Source of the DNA: Flammeovirgaceae bacterium | Lineage (GTDB): Bacteria > Bacteroidota > Bacteroidia > Cytophagales > Cyclobacteriaceae | Direction of reading: 5' to 3' | Length of the DNA stretch: 64,000 nucleotides | Assembly (NCBI GenBank): GCA_020635915.1 | Contig: JACJYU010000001.1 | Coordinates: forward strand, 1,402,501-1,466,500 | Shown: piece by piece, positions 8,191 through 16,529 of the stretch | Position numbering within the stretch: position 1 is the first letter of the stretch | How the letters are laid out: every line of letters starts with the position of its first letter | Program-made: the position numbers and the translations under genes | Notes under the pieces: model-generated | The model's database searches: none | The model's input: the letters and a program-made list of their open reading frames with translations, nothing else | What the model was told of the DNA's origin: nothing

Positions 8191-9735
8191 TCAAATCCTG
8201 GCCAGCAGGGCCTTCAGGGATACGGCTTCCCCTATCTTGGGCCTTAACATGGAAACATCCACGCGCTCTTGCTGCATGGTGTCCCTGTCGCGAAGCGTCA
8301 CCGTGTTGTCCTTCATGGTCTGGTGGTCAATGGTGATGCAGAAAGGGGTACCGATGGCATCCATCCTGCGGTACCGCTTGCCAATGGTGTCCTTGTCCTC
8401 GTAGTAGCATTTAAAATCGAGCTTCAGGCCATCCACCACTTCCATTGCCTTTTCCGGCAGGCCGTCCTTCTTGACCAAAGGCAATATGGCCACCTTGTTG
8501 GGGGCCAGCGGGGCAGGTATCTTCAGCACGGCCCTCTCGCTTCCATCTTCGAGTTTTTCCTCCGTATAGGCACGTGACAGTACGGCCAAAAACATCCGGT
8601 CCAATCCTATCGAGGTCTCCACCACGTAGGGTATGTAGCTCTTGTTTTCTTCCACATCGAAGTACTGTAGTTTTTTGCCAGAAAATTCCTCGTGGCTCTT
8701 CAAGTCAAAATCCGTGCGGGAGTGTATCCCTTCCAGCTCCTTGAAGCCCATGGGAAAATCAAACTGGATATCGCAGGCGGCATTGGCGTAGTGGGCCAGG
8801 TTGAGGTGGTCGTGGAAGCGGTAATTTTCTTCGCCCAGGCCCAGGGCCTTGTGCCACTGCATCCTTTTTTCCTTCCAGTAGGCATACCACTTCATTTCTT
8901 CGCCTGGCTTTACAAAAAACTGCATCTCCATCTGCTCAAATTCGCGCATCCTGAAAATAAACTGCCGGGCAATTATCTCGTTGCGGAAGGCCTTGCCGAT
9001 CTGGGCAATGCCAAATGGGATTTTCATCCGTCCCGTTTTTTGCACATTAAGGAAATTGACGAAAATCCCCTGGGCCGTCTCCGGGCGCAGGTAAATTTTA
9101 TTGGCCTCACCGGCCACAGACCCCAGTTCGGTGGAAAACATCAGGTTGAACTGGCGCACCTCCGTCCAGTTGCGTGAGCCGGACACGGGGTCGGCAATGT
9201 CAAGGTCAAGGATCAACTGGCGGAGCGCCCCCAGGTCTGGTTTTTCCAGGGCGTCCTTCATCCGCGCATTGGCCTCATCGATTTTTTTTTGGTAGCCGGC
9301 CACCTTTGGGTTGGTGGACAAAAACATTTCCTTGTCGAAGCCGTCACCGAAGCGCTTGGCTGCTTTGTCCACCTCCTTTTTAATTTTGTCTTCGATCTTT
9401 GCCACCGCATCCTCGATCAGCACATCCGCACGGTACCTTTTTTTGGAGTCTTTATTGTCGATCAGCGGGTCGTTGAAGGCATCCACATGGCCGGAAGCCT
9501 TCCAGGTGGTGGGGTGCATGAATATCGAGGCGTCAATCCCCACGATATTGTCCTGCTGGCGGGTCATGAATTTCCACCAGTATTCCTTGATGTTGTTTTT
9601 TAGCTCCACCCCGTTTTGGCCGTAGTCGTAGGCCGCGCCCAGCCCATCATAGATTTCGCTGGAGGGGAACACAAACCCATACTCCTTGGCATGGGCTATC
9701 ACTTTTTTCAAAATATTGTCTTCTGTATTTGCCAT
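8191..9735 (-). CDS. glyQS: Glycyl-tRNA synthetase, class II homodimeric type
   Basis: This enzyme charges tRNA-Gly with glycine using ATP in the cytoplasm. The 514-residue protein begins MANTEDNILKKVIAHAKEYG and shows the N-terminal GAAYDYGQNGVELKNNI segment, the class II motif 2 region (FRMREFEQMEMQFFVKPGEE) and motif 3 (ETSIGLDRMFLAVL). It ends in an anticodon-binding domain. The frame is open to 9786, but the ATG at 9735 matches the family start, and a TATCTTTG -7 element lies only six bases upstream. It is the eukaryote/archaea-like alpha2 form, not the alpha2beta2 GlyQ/GlyS form. Confidence 0.97.
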   Translation of the reverse strand: MANTEDNILKKVIAHAKEYGFVFPSSEIYDGLGAAYDYGQNGVELKNNIKEYWWKFMTRQQDNIVGIDASIFMHPTTWKASGHVDAFNDPLIDNKDSKKRYRADVLIEDAVAKIEDKIKKEVDKAAKRFGDGFDKEMFLSTNPKVAGYQKKIDEANARMKDALEKPDLGALRQLILDLDIADPVSGSRNWTEVRQFNLMFSTELGSVAGEANKIYLRPETAQGIFVNFLNVQKTGRMKIPFGIAQIGKAFRNEIIARQFIFRMREFEQMEMQFFVKPGEEMKWYAYWKEKRMQWHKALGLGEENYRFHDHLNLAHYANAACDIQFDFPMGFKELEGIHSRTDFDLKSHEEFSGKKLQYFDVEENKSYIPYVVETSIGLDRMFLAVLSRAYTEEKLEDGSERAVLKIPAPLAPNKVAILPLVKKDGLPEKAMEVVDGLKLDFKCYYEDKDTIGKRYRRMDAIGTPFCITIDHQTMKDNTVTLRDRDTMQQERVDVSMLRPKIGEAVSLKALLARI

Positions 9736-9741
9736 AAAGCG

Positions 9742-9772
9742 CAAAGATAGCCTTACGAACGGAAGTATTAAA
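9742..9772 (-). promoter_or_regulatory. Promoter of glyQS, almost leaderless
   Basis: On the minus strand TTTA (9772-9769), 19 bases, then TATCTTTG (9749-9742) matches TTTG-N19-TAnnTTTG with a perfect -7 element. The -7 element ends only six bases before the ATG at 9735, so the transcript should have nearly no 5' leader. Confidence 0.65.
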
Positions 9773-9808
9773 GGGCAGGGCCACAAAGAAAACCGCGCAT
9801 GCGGCCCC

Positions 9809-10471
9809 CTACGCCAAGGCCGTGGCCAAAAAATCGTTCAGCGGCTTTGCGGTTTTGCACCCCTCCACTACCTTTTTCAGGAAGCTCTTGTCCTGCACTT
9901 CCTTGTCGGTAAAATAGTGCGACACGATAAAGCTTTTGTGTTGCAGGTATCCGATATAGGGATGGTCCCGCGGGTATCCTTTGGGGGCGGTTTTCAACTT
10001 GTCAAAATCATCAAGCCCCCCAAACCAGATGCTGAACTTTCTGCCCTTCAATATTTTTTCAAATGCCCCAAAGTTGTAATCTATCTCCTGCCGGACCCTG
10101 GCAAGGTGGGGTGGGCCGGGCATGTAAAGCCCCCCAGCAACAAAGCTCTTGTTGCCCGGCTGGACGTGCAGGTAGTAGCCCGGCTCCTGTACCATTTTGC
10201 CGCCAGGGGAAAAGCCCGCGCCCATATTGGTTTTGTAAGGGCTTTTGTCCTTGCTGAACCGCACATCGCGATAGATGTGAAACGCCAATTTTTTGGGGTT
10301 GAGCCCCACAAGCCCTTTGTCAAAGGCCATCAGCTCGTGAAGCAGTTTTTCCAGGAACACGTCAAAGGCCTCCTTTGACTTCAGGTAGGCAGGCTTGTTC
10401 TTCTCAAACCAAGCCCTGTCATTGTTCCGCGCAAGGGCCTTAAGGAATTTCAAAATGTGGTGGAAATCCAT
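9809..10471 (-). CDS. DUF2461 family protein (TIGR02453 type)
   Basis: This 220-residue soluble protein contains FLKALARNNDRAWFEKNKPAY near its start and the block RDVRFSKDKSPYKTNMGAGF, followed by GYYLHVQPGNKSFVAGGLYM. Together these are characteristic of DUF2461. The biochemical function is unknown. No signal peptide or membrane segment is present. It lies 17 bases downstream of murF and is probably cotranscribed with it, although the association may be only positional. Confidence 0.88.
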   Translation of the reverse strand: MDFHHILKFLKALARNNDRAWFEKNKPAYLKSKEAFDVFLEKLLHELMAFDKGLVGLNPKKLAFHIYRDVRFSKDKSPYKTNMGAGFSPGGKMVQEPGYYLHVQPGNKSFVAGGLYMPGPPHLARVRQEIDYNFGAFEKILKGRKFSIWFGGLDDFDKLKTAPKGYPRDHPYIGYLQHKSFIVSHYFTDKEVQDKSFLKKVVEGCKTAKPLNDFLATALA

Positions 10472-10488
10472 GATAAAGGACTGGGTAT

Positions 10489-11772
10489 TTATAAATAGTC
10501 GACAACTTTTTCCAACGCCATTCCCCGGGAGGCCTTTACCAAAACAACGGCATTGGCGACCGGGTGCGCCTTCAGGTGTTCAATTAGCTTTTCCCTATCC
10601 CGGAAATGCAACGCCTTGGCGGTGGACGCGGCTTCGATCAGGGGCCCGCACAACAAGGCCTCATCAATACCGTTGGCCTCCAGCCATTCCCCTATTTTCC
10701 TGTGTTCGGCCTCGCTCTCGCCCTCGAGCTCGTACATGTCGCCCAATATCGCCACTTTTTTCCCCGCTTTCATCTTGCCCAGGCCCTCTATGGCCACCTT
10801 CATCGAACTGGGGTTGGCGTTATAGGCATCCAATATTATGGTGTTGGTGCCCCTGGCAACCACCTGCGAGCGCATGTTGTCCGGCACATAACTTTCCACC
10901 GCCTGCCGGGCATCCAACGGGCTTACGTGAAAGTACTTGCCTATGCACAGGGCCGCAGCCACGTTTTCAAAATTGTACTCCCCTACCAATTGGGTTTGGG
11001 CCTCTTCCCCGTCTTCCGTTTTTACCTTTACATAAGGGTTTGCGGAAACCAATTTGCAGTGGTAATAATCGCCCTTTGCCGGATAGTACAATGGGGCCTT
11101 GAACCGCCTGCCCATGTTGGCCAGCACATGGCTTTGGGAGTTGATCCAAACGGTGCCATCGGTACCGATCAGGTGCTGGTACAATTCCGATTTCCCGCGA
11201 ACGATGTTGTCGTACCCGCCAAAGGTGCCAATATGGGCCTTGCCAATGTTGGTGATCAGCCCGTGCGTGGGGTTGGCCATCTTGCACAAAGCGGCAATCT
11301 CCCCAAGATGGTTGGCGCCCATTTCCACTATGGCCATTTCGCAGGCCCCGTCAATGGCCAAAAGCGTAAGGGGCACGCCTATATGGTTGTTGAGGTTGCC
11401 ATGGGTGGCCAGCACTTTGTATTTTTTCGCCAACACGGCCTTCATCAATTCCTTTGTGGTGGTCTTTCCGTTTGACCCTGTGAGGGCAATAACGGGGATG
11501 GCCAATTGGCCGCGGTGGTGGCGCGCAAGCTGTTGCAACGCTCGCAGCCCATCTTCCACCAGCACATACCGGCTGTCCTTGGCCCACTTTTCTTCGTCCA
11601 CCACGGCATAGGATGCGCCCTTTGCCAGGGCATCGGCAGCAAACTCATTGGCATTGTACTTTTCCCCTTTCAAAGAAAAGAATACCGAACCCGGGGTGAT
11701 CTTTCTCGTGTCGGTGGAAACCTTTCCCGATTCCTTATATTTATTGTAGAGGTTTTTGATGTCGGTGGCCAT
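10489..11772 (-). CDS. murF: UDP-N-acetylmuramoyl-tripeptide--D-alanyl-D-alanine ligase
   Basis: MurF adds D-Ala-D-Ala to the UDP-MurNAc-tripeptide, the last cytoplasmic step of peptidoglycan precursor synthesis. The protein is 427 residues. The N-terminal substrate domain carries DTRKITPGSVFFSLKGEKYN. The ATPase P-loop is TGSNGKTTTKEL (around residues 98-109), and the C-terminal Mur ligase domain contains LDAYNANPSSMKVAIEGLG. It stands apart from the usual dcw cluster. The upstream region is shared with the divergent FG-GAP gene at 11872. Confidence 0.96.
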   Translation of the reverse strand: MATDIKNLYNKYKESGKVSTDTRKITPGSVFFSLKGEKYNANEFAADALAKGASYAVVDEEKWAKDSRYVLVEDGLRALQQLARHHRGQLAIPVIALTGSNGKTTTKELMKAVLAKKYKVLATHGNLNNHIGVPLTLLAIDGACEMAIVEMGANHLGEIAALCKMANPTHGLITNIGKAHIGTFGGYDNIVRGKSELYQHLIGTDGTVWINSQSHVLANMGRRFKAPLYYPAKGDYYHCKLVSANPYVKVKTEDGEEAQTQLVGEYNFENVAAALCIGKYFHVSPLDARQAVESYVPDNMRSQVVARGTNTIILDAYNANPSSMKVAIEGLGKMKAGKKVAILGDMYELEGESEAEHRKIGEWLEANGIDEALLCGPLIEAASTAKALHFRDREKLIEHLKAHPVANAVVLVKASRGMALEKVVDYL

Positions 11773-11871
11773 AATATTGTTACCGCAATCATTAAATCAC
11801 AGTATCTTGCAAGCTAAGTTAACGACAGGATACTGCCCAGCGTTGTCGATGTATAATTTATTCCGGTAACA

Positions 11872-14085
11872 TTGCATTTCCCTCCCCCCCTGCGATTTTC
11901 CTTTGCCTTTTTGCTTGGCGCCCTCCTGCACGGGAACGCATGGGCCCAGTTCACCTACGAAATAGACCAAAGCATTCCCGTAGAGGCCGGGGGCAAACGG
12001 CTGGCCATGCCCTGGGCAGGGGGGCTGAACTCCGCACAAATCAACACGATGGACCTCAACGGGGACGGCCAGGAAGACCTGGTCGTTTTTGACCGGGCCT
12101 CCAACAAAATAAGCACCTTCCTCAACCAGGAAAACGAATACAAGTACCATCCCGAATTTGAACAATTGTTCCCCGCGGACATTGGCCGGTGGATGCTGCT
12201 TCGCGATTACAACTGTGACAGCAGGAAGGACATCTTTTTTCCCATAAGCAATGGCATAGCGGTATATAAAAACACCACTTCCCCTGGCGGTGACCTGTCA
12301 TGGGAGAGGTTAAAATTTTTCCGTTCCACCTCAGGCCTGTATTCCGAAGTGCTATTGACGATGGGGTTTTCGTTGACCAACATTGCCCTGGGAACGGGCG
12401 ACATCCCCAGCATTGTTGATATGGACGGGGACGGGGACCTGGACATCCTGCACATGCGTTTTGTAAACCCGTTTTCCGTGCAATACCACAAAAACATGGG
12501 CATGGAAAACTTCGGCACTTGCGATTCGCTGGCCTATGAGCGCGTAGACCAACGGTGGGGCGGATTTGAAGAGTGTGACTGCGGGGATTTTGCTTTTGGC
12601 GAGGCCTGCACCGCCTCCGGTGGAAGGACAAACCACAACGTAGGCAAGACATTGCTTGCCCTGGACGCCAACGGGGACGGGAACAAGGACCTCCTCTTCT
12701 CGGAAGAAGACTGCCCCTCGCTTTTTTTGTTGGAAAACAAAGGCACCACGGAAAGTGCCATCATGGACGAGGCCAATTTCTTCCCTCCCGGCAGCCCTGC
12801 TTTTATGCCACTGTTCCCGGCTGCCTATTTTGAAGATGTTGACTTCGATGGCGTGCCCGACCTTTTGGTTTCACCGGCCGTCTTTGGCCGTACCTCCCTC
12901 AACAACCCGTTTACCCACTCCGTCTGGCTTTATAAAAACACCGGCACCGGGCAGTCGCCCAATTTTACGCTGGTGAAAAAGGATTTCCTGCAGGACGAAA
13001 TGATAGAAGTGGGCGACTATGCCTATCCTGCATTCGTGGATGCTGACGGGGATGGCGACCAGGACCTCTTCATCGGAAATTACGGCAACGCGCAGTTCAG
13101 GGGCGTGATCGCCTTTTTCGAAAATGTAGGCTCTGCCTCGCTGCCCTCTTTCAGGTTGGTCACGGATGACTACCTGGGCTTGTCCATACTTTCCCGCTTC
13201 AGCATGAGGCCCCAGTTCATCGACATTACGGGGGACGGCAACCTCGACCTTGCCTTTTTGTTAACGGACGGCCTCAACCTGACGACCTCCCTCCTGTACA
13301 TAGCCGGCACCCAGCCCAACGCCATCAGCTTTGATAACCTGGAGGTAAAGTCCATCGATTTTCAAATCGGCAACAGTGAAAACATTTTGCTGGCGGACAT
13401 TGACCAGGACGGGCTGGTGGACATCCTGTTGGGCCGCGCCAACGGTGCGCTGGAGTACTGGAGGAACACGGGCCCTGCAGCGGCCTTGGCCTTTGCACGG
13501 CAAGACAATGCCTTTATGGGGCTCTCCCCCAGCCTGGCCCGCGCCAACCTCAACGCCAGCATAGCCGACCTGGACAATGACGGAAGGGAAGACCTGCTGA
13601 TTGGGGATCAAAACGGCAACCTTACCGTCTATGGTGACTTCCGCGCACAGGGCCATTCCCCGCAGCCCATCACCGAAATCATTTACGACCGTTTCCGGGG
13701 AACCTATACCGGCAAGAACCTGGGCGCCAGGATAAAGCCCACCGTGGCCAACCTCTTCAACAGCGACAAGCCCTCCATAGTGGTGGGCACAACCGGTGGC
13801 GGGGTGCTCATCCTAAAAAATGACGGGGGAAAACAGTTGCCCGACCAACCGGAAATCCACCTCTACCCTAACCCGGTCCATTCCCATGAAAAACTGTCCG
13901 TACTGGTGGACAGGGGCCTTTTGGTGCAATTGTTTACCCTTACGGGCCAAAAACTTACCGAGCCCCTGTTTGTTGCGGCCAAACAGCCCTTTACGGTACC
14001 GGCCAACGGGCTGGCCCCGGGCATGTACATTGCCCGGTTTACTTACGGGGGAAAGGTATACGGGCGAAAATTTGTCGTCCGTTAA
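11872..14085 (+). CDS. Secreted FG-GAP/VCBS repeat protein with T9SS C-terminal sorting domain
   Basis: The 737-residue protein has a signal peptide (FAFLLGALLHGNAWA, cleavage before QFTYE). It carries at least six calcium-binding-like repeats of the FG-GAP/VCBS sort (MDLNGDGQEDLVVFD, DMDGDGDLDILHM, DADGDGDQDLFIG, DIDQDGLVDILLG, DLDNDGREDLLIG), which predict a beta-propeller. The last 75 residues (IHLYPNPVHSHEKLSV to GKVYGRKFVVR) are a type A T9SS sorting domain, so the protein is probably exported through the outer membrane and anchored or released. The only plausible start is a TTG at 11872. The substrate or partner is unknown. Confidence 0.88.
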   Translation: MHFPPPLRFSFAFLLGALLHGNAWAQFTYEIDQSIPVEAGGKRLAMPWAGGLNSAQINTMDLNGDGQEDLVVFDRASNKISTFLNQENEYKYHPEFEQLFPADIGRWMLLRDYNCDSRKDIFFPISNGIAVYKNTTSPGGDLSWERLKFFRSTSGLYSEVLLTMGFSLTNIALGTGDIPSIVDMDGDGDLDILHMRFVNPFSVQYHKNMGMENFGTCDSLAYERVDQRWGGFEECDCGDFAFGEACTASGGRTNHNVGKTLLALDANGDGNKDLLFSEEDCPSLFLLENKGTTESAIMDEANFFPPGSPAFMPLFPAAYFEDVDFDGVPDLLVSPAVFGRTSLNNPFTHSVWLYKNTGTGQSPNFTLVKKDFLQDEMIEVGDYAYPAFVDADGDGDQDLFIGNYGNAQFRGVIAFFENVGSASLPSFRLVTDDYLGLSILSRFSMRPQFIDITGDGNLDLAFLLTDGLNLTTSLLYIAGTQPNAISFDNLEVKSIDFQIGNSENILLADIDQDGLVDILLGRANGALEYWRNTGPAAALAFARQDNAFMGLSPSLARANLNASIADLDNDGREDLLIGDQNGNLTVYGDFRAQGHSPQPITEIIYDRFRGTYTGKNLGARIKPTVANLFNSDKPSIVVGTTGGGVLILKNDGGKQLPDQPEIHLYPNPVHSHEKLSVLVDRGLLVQLFTLTGQKLTEPLFVAAKQPFTVPANGLAPGMYIARFTYGGKVYGRKFVVR

Positions 14086-14162
14086 AGTTAAAACCCCGTA
14101 AATGGGCCCCACAGCCCGGTATTTTCAAAAGACGAAACTTCCACGCTTTATTTTTGGGGCGC

Positions 14163-14195
14163 CTTGGATAATTAGGGCGCTTTTAGCGATATTTG
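14163..14195 (+). promoter_or_regulatory. Possible promoter for rpmB-rpmG-DUF4295
   Basis: CTTG at 14163-14166 followed by 21 bases and GATATTTG at 14188-14195 approximates the Bacteroidota promoter, with a mismatch in each box. It would give a leader of about 50 bases before rpmB. Confidence 0.35.
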
Positions 14196-14249
14196 CAGTC
14201 CCTTTTGAAAAAGGGCAATTAACCAACAGGGAACAAAGAACAGAGAGAT

Positions 14250-14489
14250 ATGGCACGGGTTTGTCAAATTACAGGGAAAAGGCCACAGACGGGGAACAAC
14301 GTTTCGCACGCCAACAACAGGACGAAGCGCAAATTCTATCCCAACCTGCAAAAAAAGCGGTTTTTTATTCCTGAGGAAGATAAATGGATAACGTTGAAAT
14401 TATCCACTAAGGCTATTAAAACCATCAACAAGAAAGGCATCTCAGCGGTATTGAAAGACGCCAGGGCAAAGGGGACCCTTTCCATCTAA
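14250..14489 (+). CDS. rpmB: 50S ribosomal protein L28
   Basis: The 79-residue protein starts [20 protein letters not shown] and continues [17 protein letters not shown], the L28 signature. It is a zinc-free version, since the second CxxC pair is missing. It heads the rpmB-rpmG-DUF4295 group that is conserved across Bacteroidota, with 12 bases to rpmG. Confidence 0.97.
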   Translation: MARVCQITGKRPQTGNNVSHANNRTKRKFYPNLQKKRFFIPEEDKWITLKLSTKAIKTINKKGISAVLKDARAKGTLSI

Positions 14490-14501
14490 AATTTTACAAC
14501 C

Positions 14502-14684
14502 ATGGCCAAAAAAGGAAATCGCATACAGGTAATTTTGGAGTGCACAGAGCACAAGACCAGCGGCTTGCCAGGCATGAGCCGGTACATCACTACCAAAAAC
14601 AGGAAAAACACCACTGAGCGCATTGAACTGAAGAAGTACAATCCGGTCATGAAAAAATACACCATTCACAAAGAGATCAAGTAA
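14502..14684 (+). CDS. rpmG: 50S ribosomal protein L33
   Basis: The 60-residue protein contains [35 protein letters not shown] and a [10 protein letters not shown] end, which is L33. It has one cysteine only, so it is the C-minus (zinc-independent) form. It lies between rpmB and the small DUF4295 gene, two bases ahead of the latter's ATG. Confidence 0.97.
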   Translation: MAKKGNRIQVILECTEHKTSGLPGMSRYITTKNRKNTTERIELKKYNPVMKKYTIHKEIK

Positions 14685-14686
14685 CC

Positions 14687-14842
14687 ATGGCAAAGAAAGT
14701 TGTTGCTTCCCTTAAGAAAGTTGACGGAAAAAATTTTGCGAAGGTAATCCGTGCCGTGCGTTCGGAGAAAACTGGCGCTTACACTTTTAAAGAAGAGATC
14801 GTTCCGGCCGAATTGGTAAAAGAAACGTTGGCCAAAAAATAG
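14687..14842 (+). CDS. DUF4295 small basic protein
   Basis: This 51-residue reading frame (MAKKVVASLKKVDGKNFAKV to a PAELVKETLAKK end) matches the DUF4295 family, which follows L33 in Bacteroidota genomes. Its size, high lysine content and fixed position suggest a ribosome-associated role, but no function is established. A hairpin terminator follows at 14868-14889. Confidence 0.9.
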   Translation: MAKKVVASLKKVDGKNFAKVIRAVRSEKTGAYTFKEEIVPAELVKETLAKK

Positions 14843-14867
14843 GTTATTTTTACAATCGCCATTAAAG

Positions 14868-14889
14868 GTCCCTTTTTAGGGACTTTTTT
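14868..14889 (+). terminator. Rho-independent terminator after DUF4295
   Basis: GTCCCT (14868-14873), loop TTTT, AGGGAC (14878-14883), then six T. It separates the ribosomal-protein group from ftsY and may be leaky, since ftsY starts 37 bases later. Confidence 0.75.
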
Positions 14890-14925
14890 GTTTCCTTTAG
14901 TTATTGATTATTTAAAACCTGAACC

Positions 14926-15879
14926 ATGTTTGGCCGCCTGTTTTCCAAAGAAAAGAAAGAATCCCTTGACAAAGGGCTCAAGAAAACGCAGGAAAGCTTT
15001 TTTGGCAGGCTGGGGAAGGCCATTGCCGGCAAGTCCACCGTGGACGATGAAGTGCTTGACAACCTGGAAGAAGTATTGGTCGCCTCGGATGTGGGGGTGC
15101 AGGTAACATTAAAAATAATCGAAAGGATAGGGCAGCGGGTGGCCAAAGACAAATACCTGGGCACCACCGAACTCGACCGCATACTAAAGGAAGAAATTGC
15201 CGGCCTCCTTTCGGAAAACAATACGGCCGACCTCACCGATTTTAACACGCCCCAGGGCGTCAAGCCGTACGTGGTCATGGTCGTGGGGGTGAACGGTGTG
15301 GGAAAGACCACCACCATCGGCAAGCTCTCTGCCCAATTCAAGAAAAAAGGGAAAAACGTAATCCTGGGCGCGGCCGATACCTTTCGCGCTGCGGCCGTGG
15401 ATCAGCTAAAATTATGGGGCGAACGCGTGGGCATTCCCGTGGTGGCGAAAGGGATGGACACCGACCCTTCCGCGGTGGCCTTTGATGCCGTGAAGCAAGG
15501 GGTGGAAACAGGTGCGGATGTGGTGATCATCGACACGGCCGGAAGGCTCCATACCAAGGTAAACCTGATGAACGAGCTCTCAAAAATAAAAAGGGTCATT
15601 CAAAAGGTGGTTCCTGACGGGCCTCACGAAGTACTGCTGGTGTTGGATGGCAGCACAGGGCAGAATGCCGTGGTGCAGGCGCGCGAGTTCACCAAGGCCA
15701 CGGAAGTCACCTCGCTGGCCATTACAAAACTGGACGGCACCGCCAAAGGCGGTGTGGTCATCGGCATCTCTGACGAATTTAAAATACCGGTAAAATACAT
15801 TGGTGTGGGCGAGCAGGTGGACGACCTGCAGGTGTTCAACAAAATGGAATTTGTCGATTCCCTGTTCAAAAAAAATTAA
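14926..15879 (+). CDS. ftsY: Signal recognition particle receptor FtsY
   Basis: FtsY is the membrane-associated GTPase that docks SRP-ribosome complexes at the Sec translocon. The 317-residue protein has a short, lysine-rich N-terminus without the long acidic A domain of enterobacteria. An N domain follows (about 25-100), then the G domain with P-loop GVNGVGKT (121-128), DTFRAAAVDQL, DTAGR and TKLDGTAKGG. Its TAA stop shares the four bases TTAA (15876-15879) with the stop codon of the convergent DUF6048 gene. Confidence 0.97.
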   Translation: MFGRLFSKEKKESLDKGLKKTQESFFGRLGKAIAGKSTVDDEVLDNLEEVLVASDVGVQVTLKIIERIGQRVAKDKYLGTTELDRILKEEIAGLLSENNTADLTDFNTPQGVKPYVVMVVGVNGVGKTTTIGKLSAQFKKKGKNVILGAADTFRAAAVDQLKLWGERVGIPVVAKGMDTDPSAVAFDAVKQGVETGADVVIIDTAGRLHTKVNLMNELSKIKRVIQKVVPDGPHEVLLVLDGSTGQNAVVQAREFTKATEVTSLAITKLDGTAKGGVVIGISDEFKIPVKYIGVGEQVDDLQVFNKMEFVDSLFKKN

Positions 15880-16529
15880 TCCCTCACGGGTATCCTCCAG
15901 TACAACTGGTAGTTGAACCCCCAATAGGTCCGTTTGGAGGCCAGCCCATAGCCGGGGATGTCATAGACGATGAACCCGCCACTTTTGTCTATGGAGGGCG
16001 CCAGCTTGAGGCGCGCGGTGTACCCCATCCACAGCTCCTTCCACAGTTTCACACGCAGCCCCATGGTCAATTCCCCCCATCCTGAAACCATCCCTGTGTT
16101 TGACTTGGCCTGTACGGAATTGCCAAACACGGCATCCGTCAAATTGTAGGTGAGCCGTTCGTCAAAGGAAGACCTGCCGTAGCGCAGCCCGACAAAGAAC
16201 ATGTTCCGGTCCGGGTCCTTCAGCAGCAGGTTTACGTCCCCCCCGATACGAAAATAACGGCCGGAGTTGGAGTAACTTTGGCTGGCCGAGGCCTTTGCCT
16301 TTTCCCAGCTTCCATATTCAAAGGTGAGGTAGTATTTGTATAGGTCCACGTCAGCACTTACTTCCCACCCATCAAACTGGTCCGACAACGGTATTTTTGC
16401 CAGGGAGATAAGGTCCGTGCCAAACCGCACCCCCGTAGGCAGGTATTGGTGCTTCACCGTGTCTGCGCCCTGGGCCAGCGCCCCCACTGCGAAGAGCATG
16501 GGCAATATGTTAGTCGTTAGCAATTTCAA
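15876..16529 (-). CDS. DUF6048 family outer-membrane beta-barrel-like protein
   Basis: The 217-residue protein has a signal peptide (LLTTNILPMLFAVGALAQG) and alternating beta-strand sequence (YRFGTDL-type turns, FFVGLRYGRSSFDERLTY, FNYQLYWRIPVRD at the end) typical of small outer-membrane barrels. DUF6048 is a Bacteroidota family without known function, usually paired with DUF6452, as here. The start is a TTG at 16529 that overlaps the end of the DUF6452 gene by 20 bases. An internal ATG exists at residue 11 but would cut into the signal peptide. Confidence 0.8.
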   Translation of the reverse strand: MKLLTTNILPMLFAVGALAQGADTVKHQYLPTGVRFGTDLISLAKIPLSDQFDGWEVSADVDLYKYYLTFEYGSWEKAKASASQSYSNSGRYFRIGGDVNLLLKDPDRNMFFVGLRYGRSSFDERLTYNLTDAVFGNSVQAKSNTGMVSGWGELTMGLRVKLWKELWMGYTARLKLAPSIDKSGGFIVYDIPGYGLASKRTYWGFNYQLYWRIPVRD

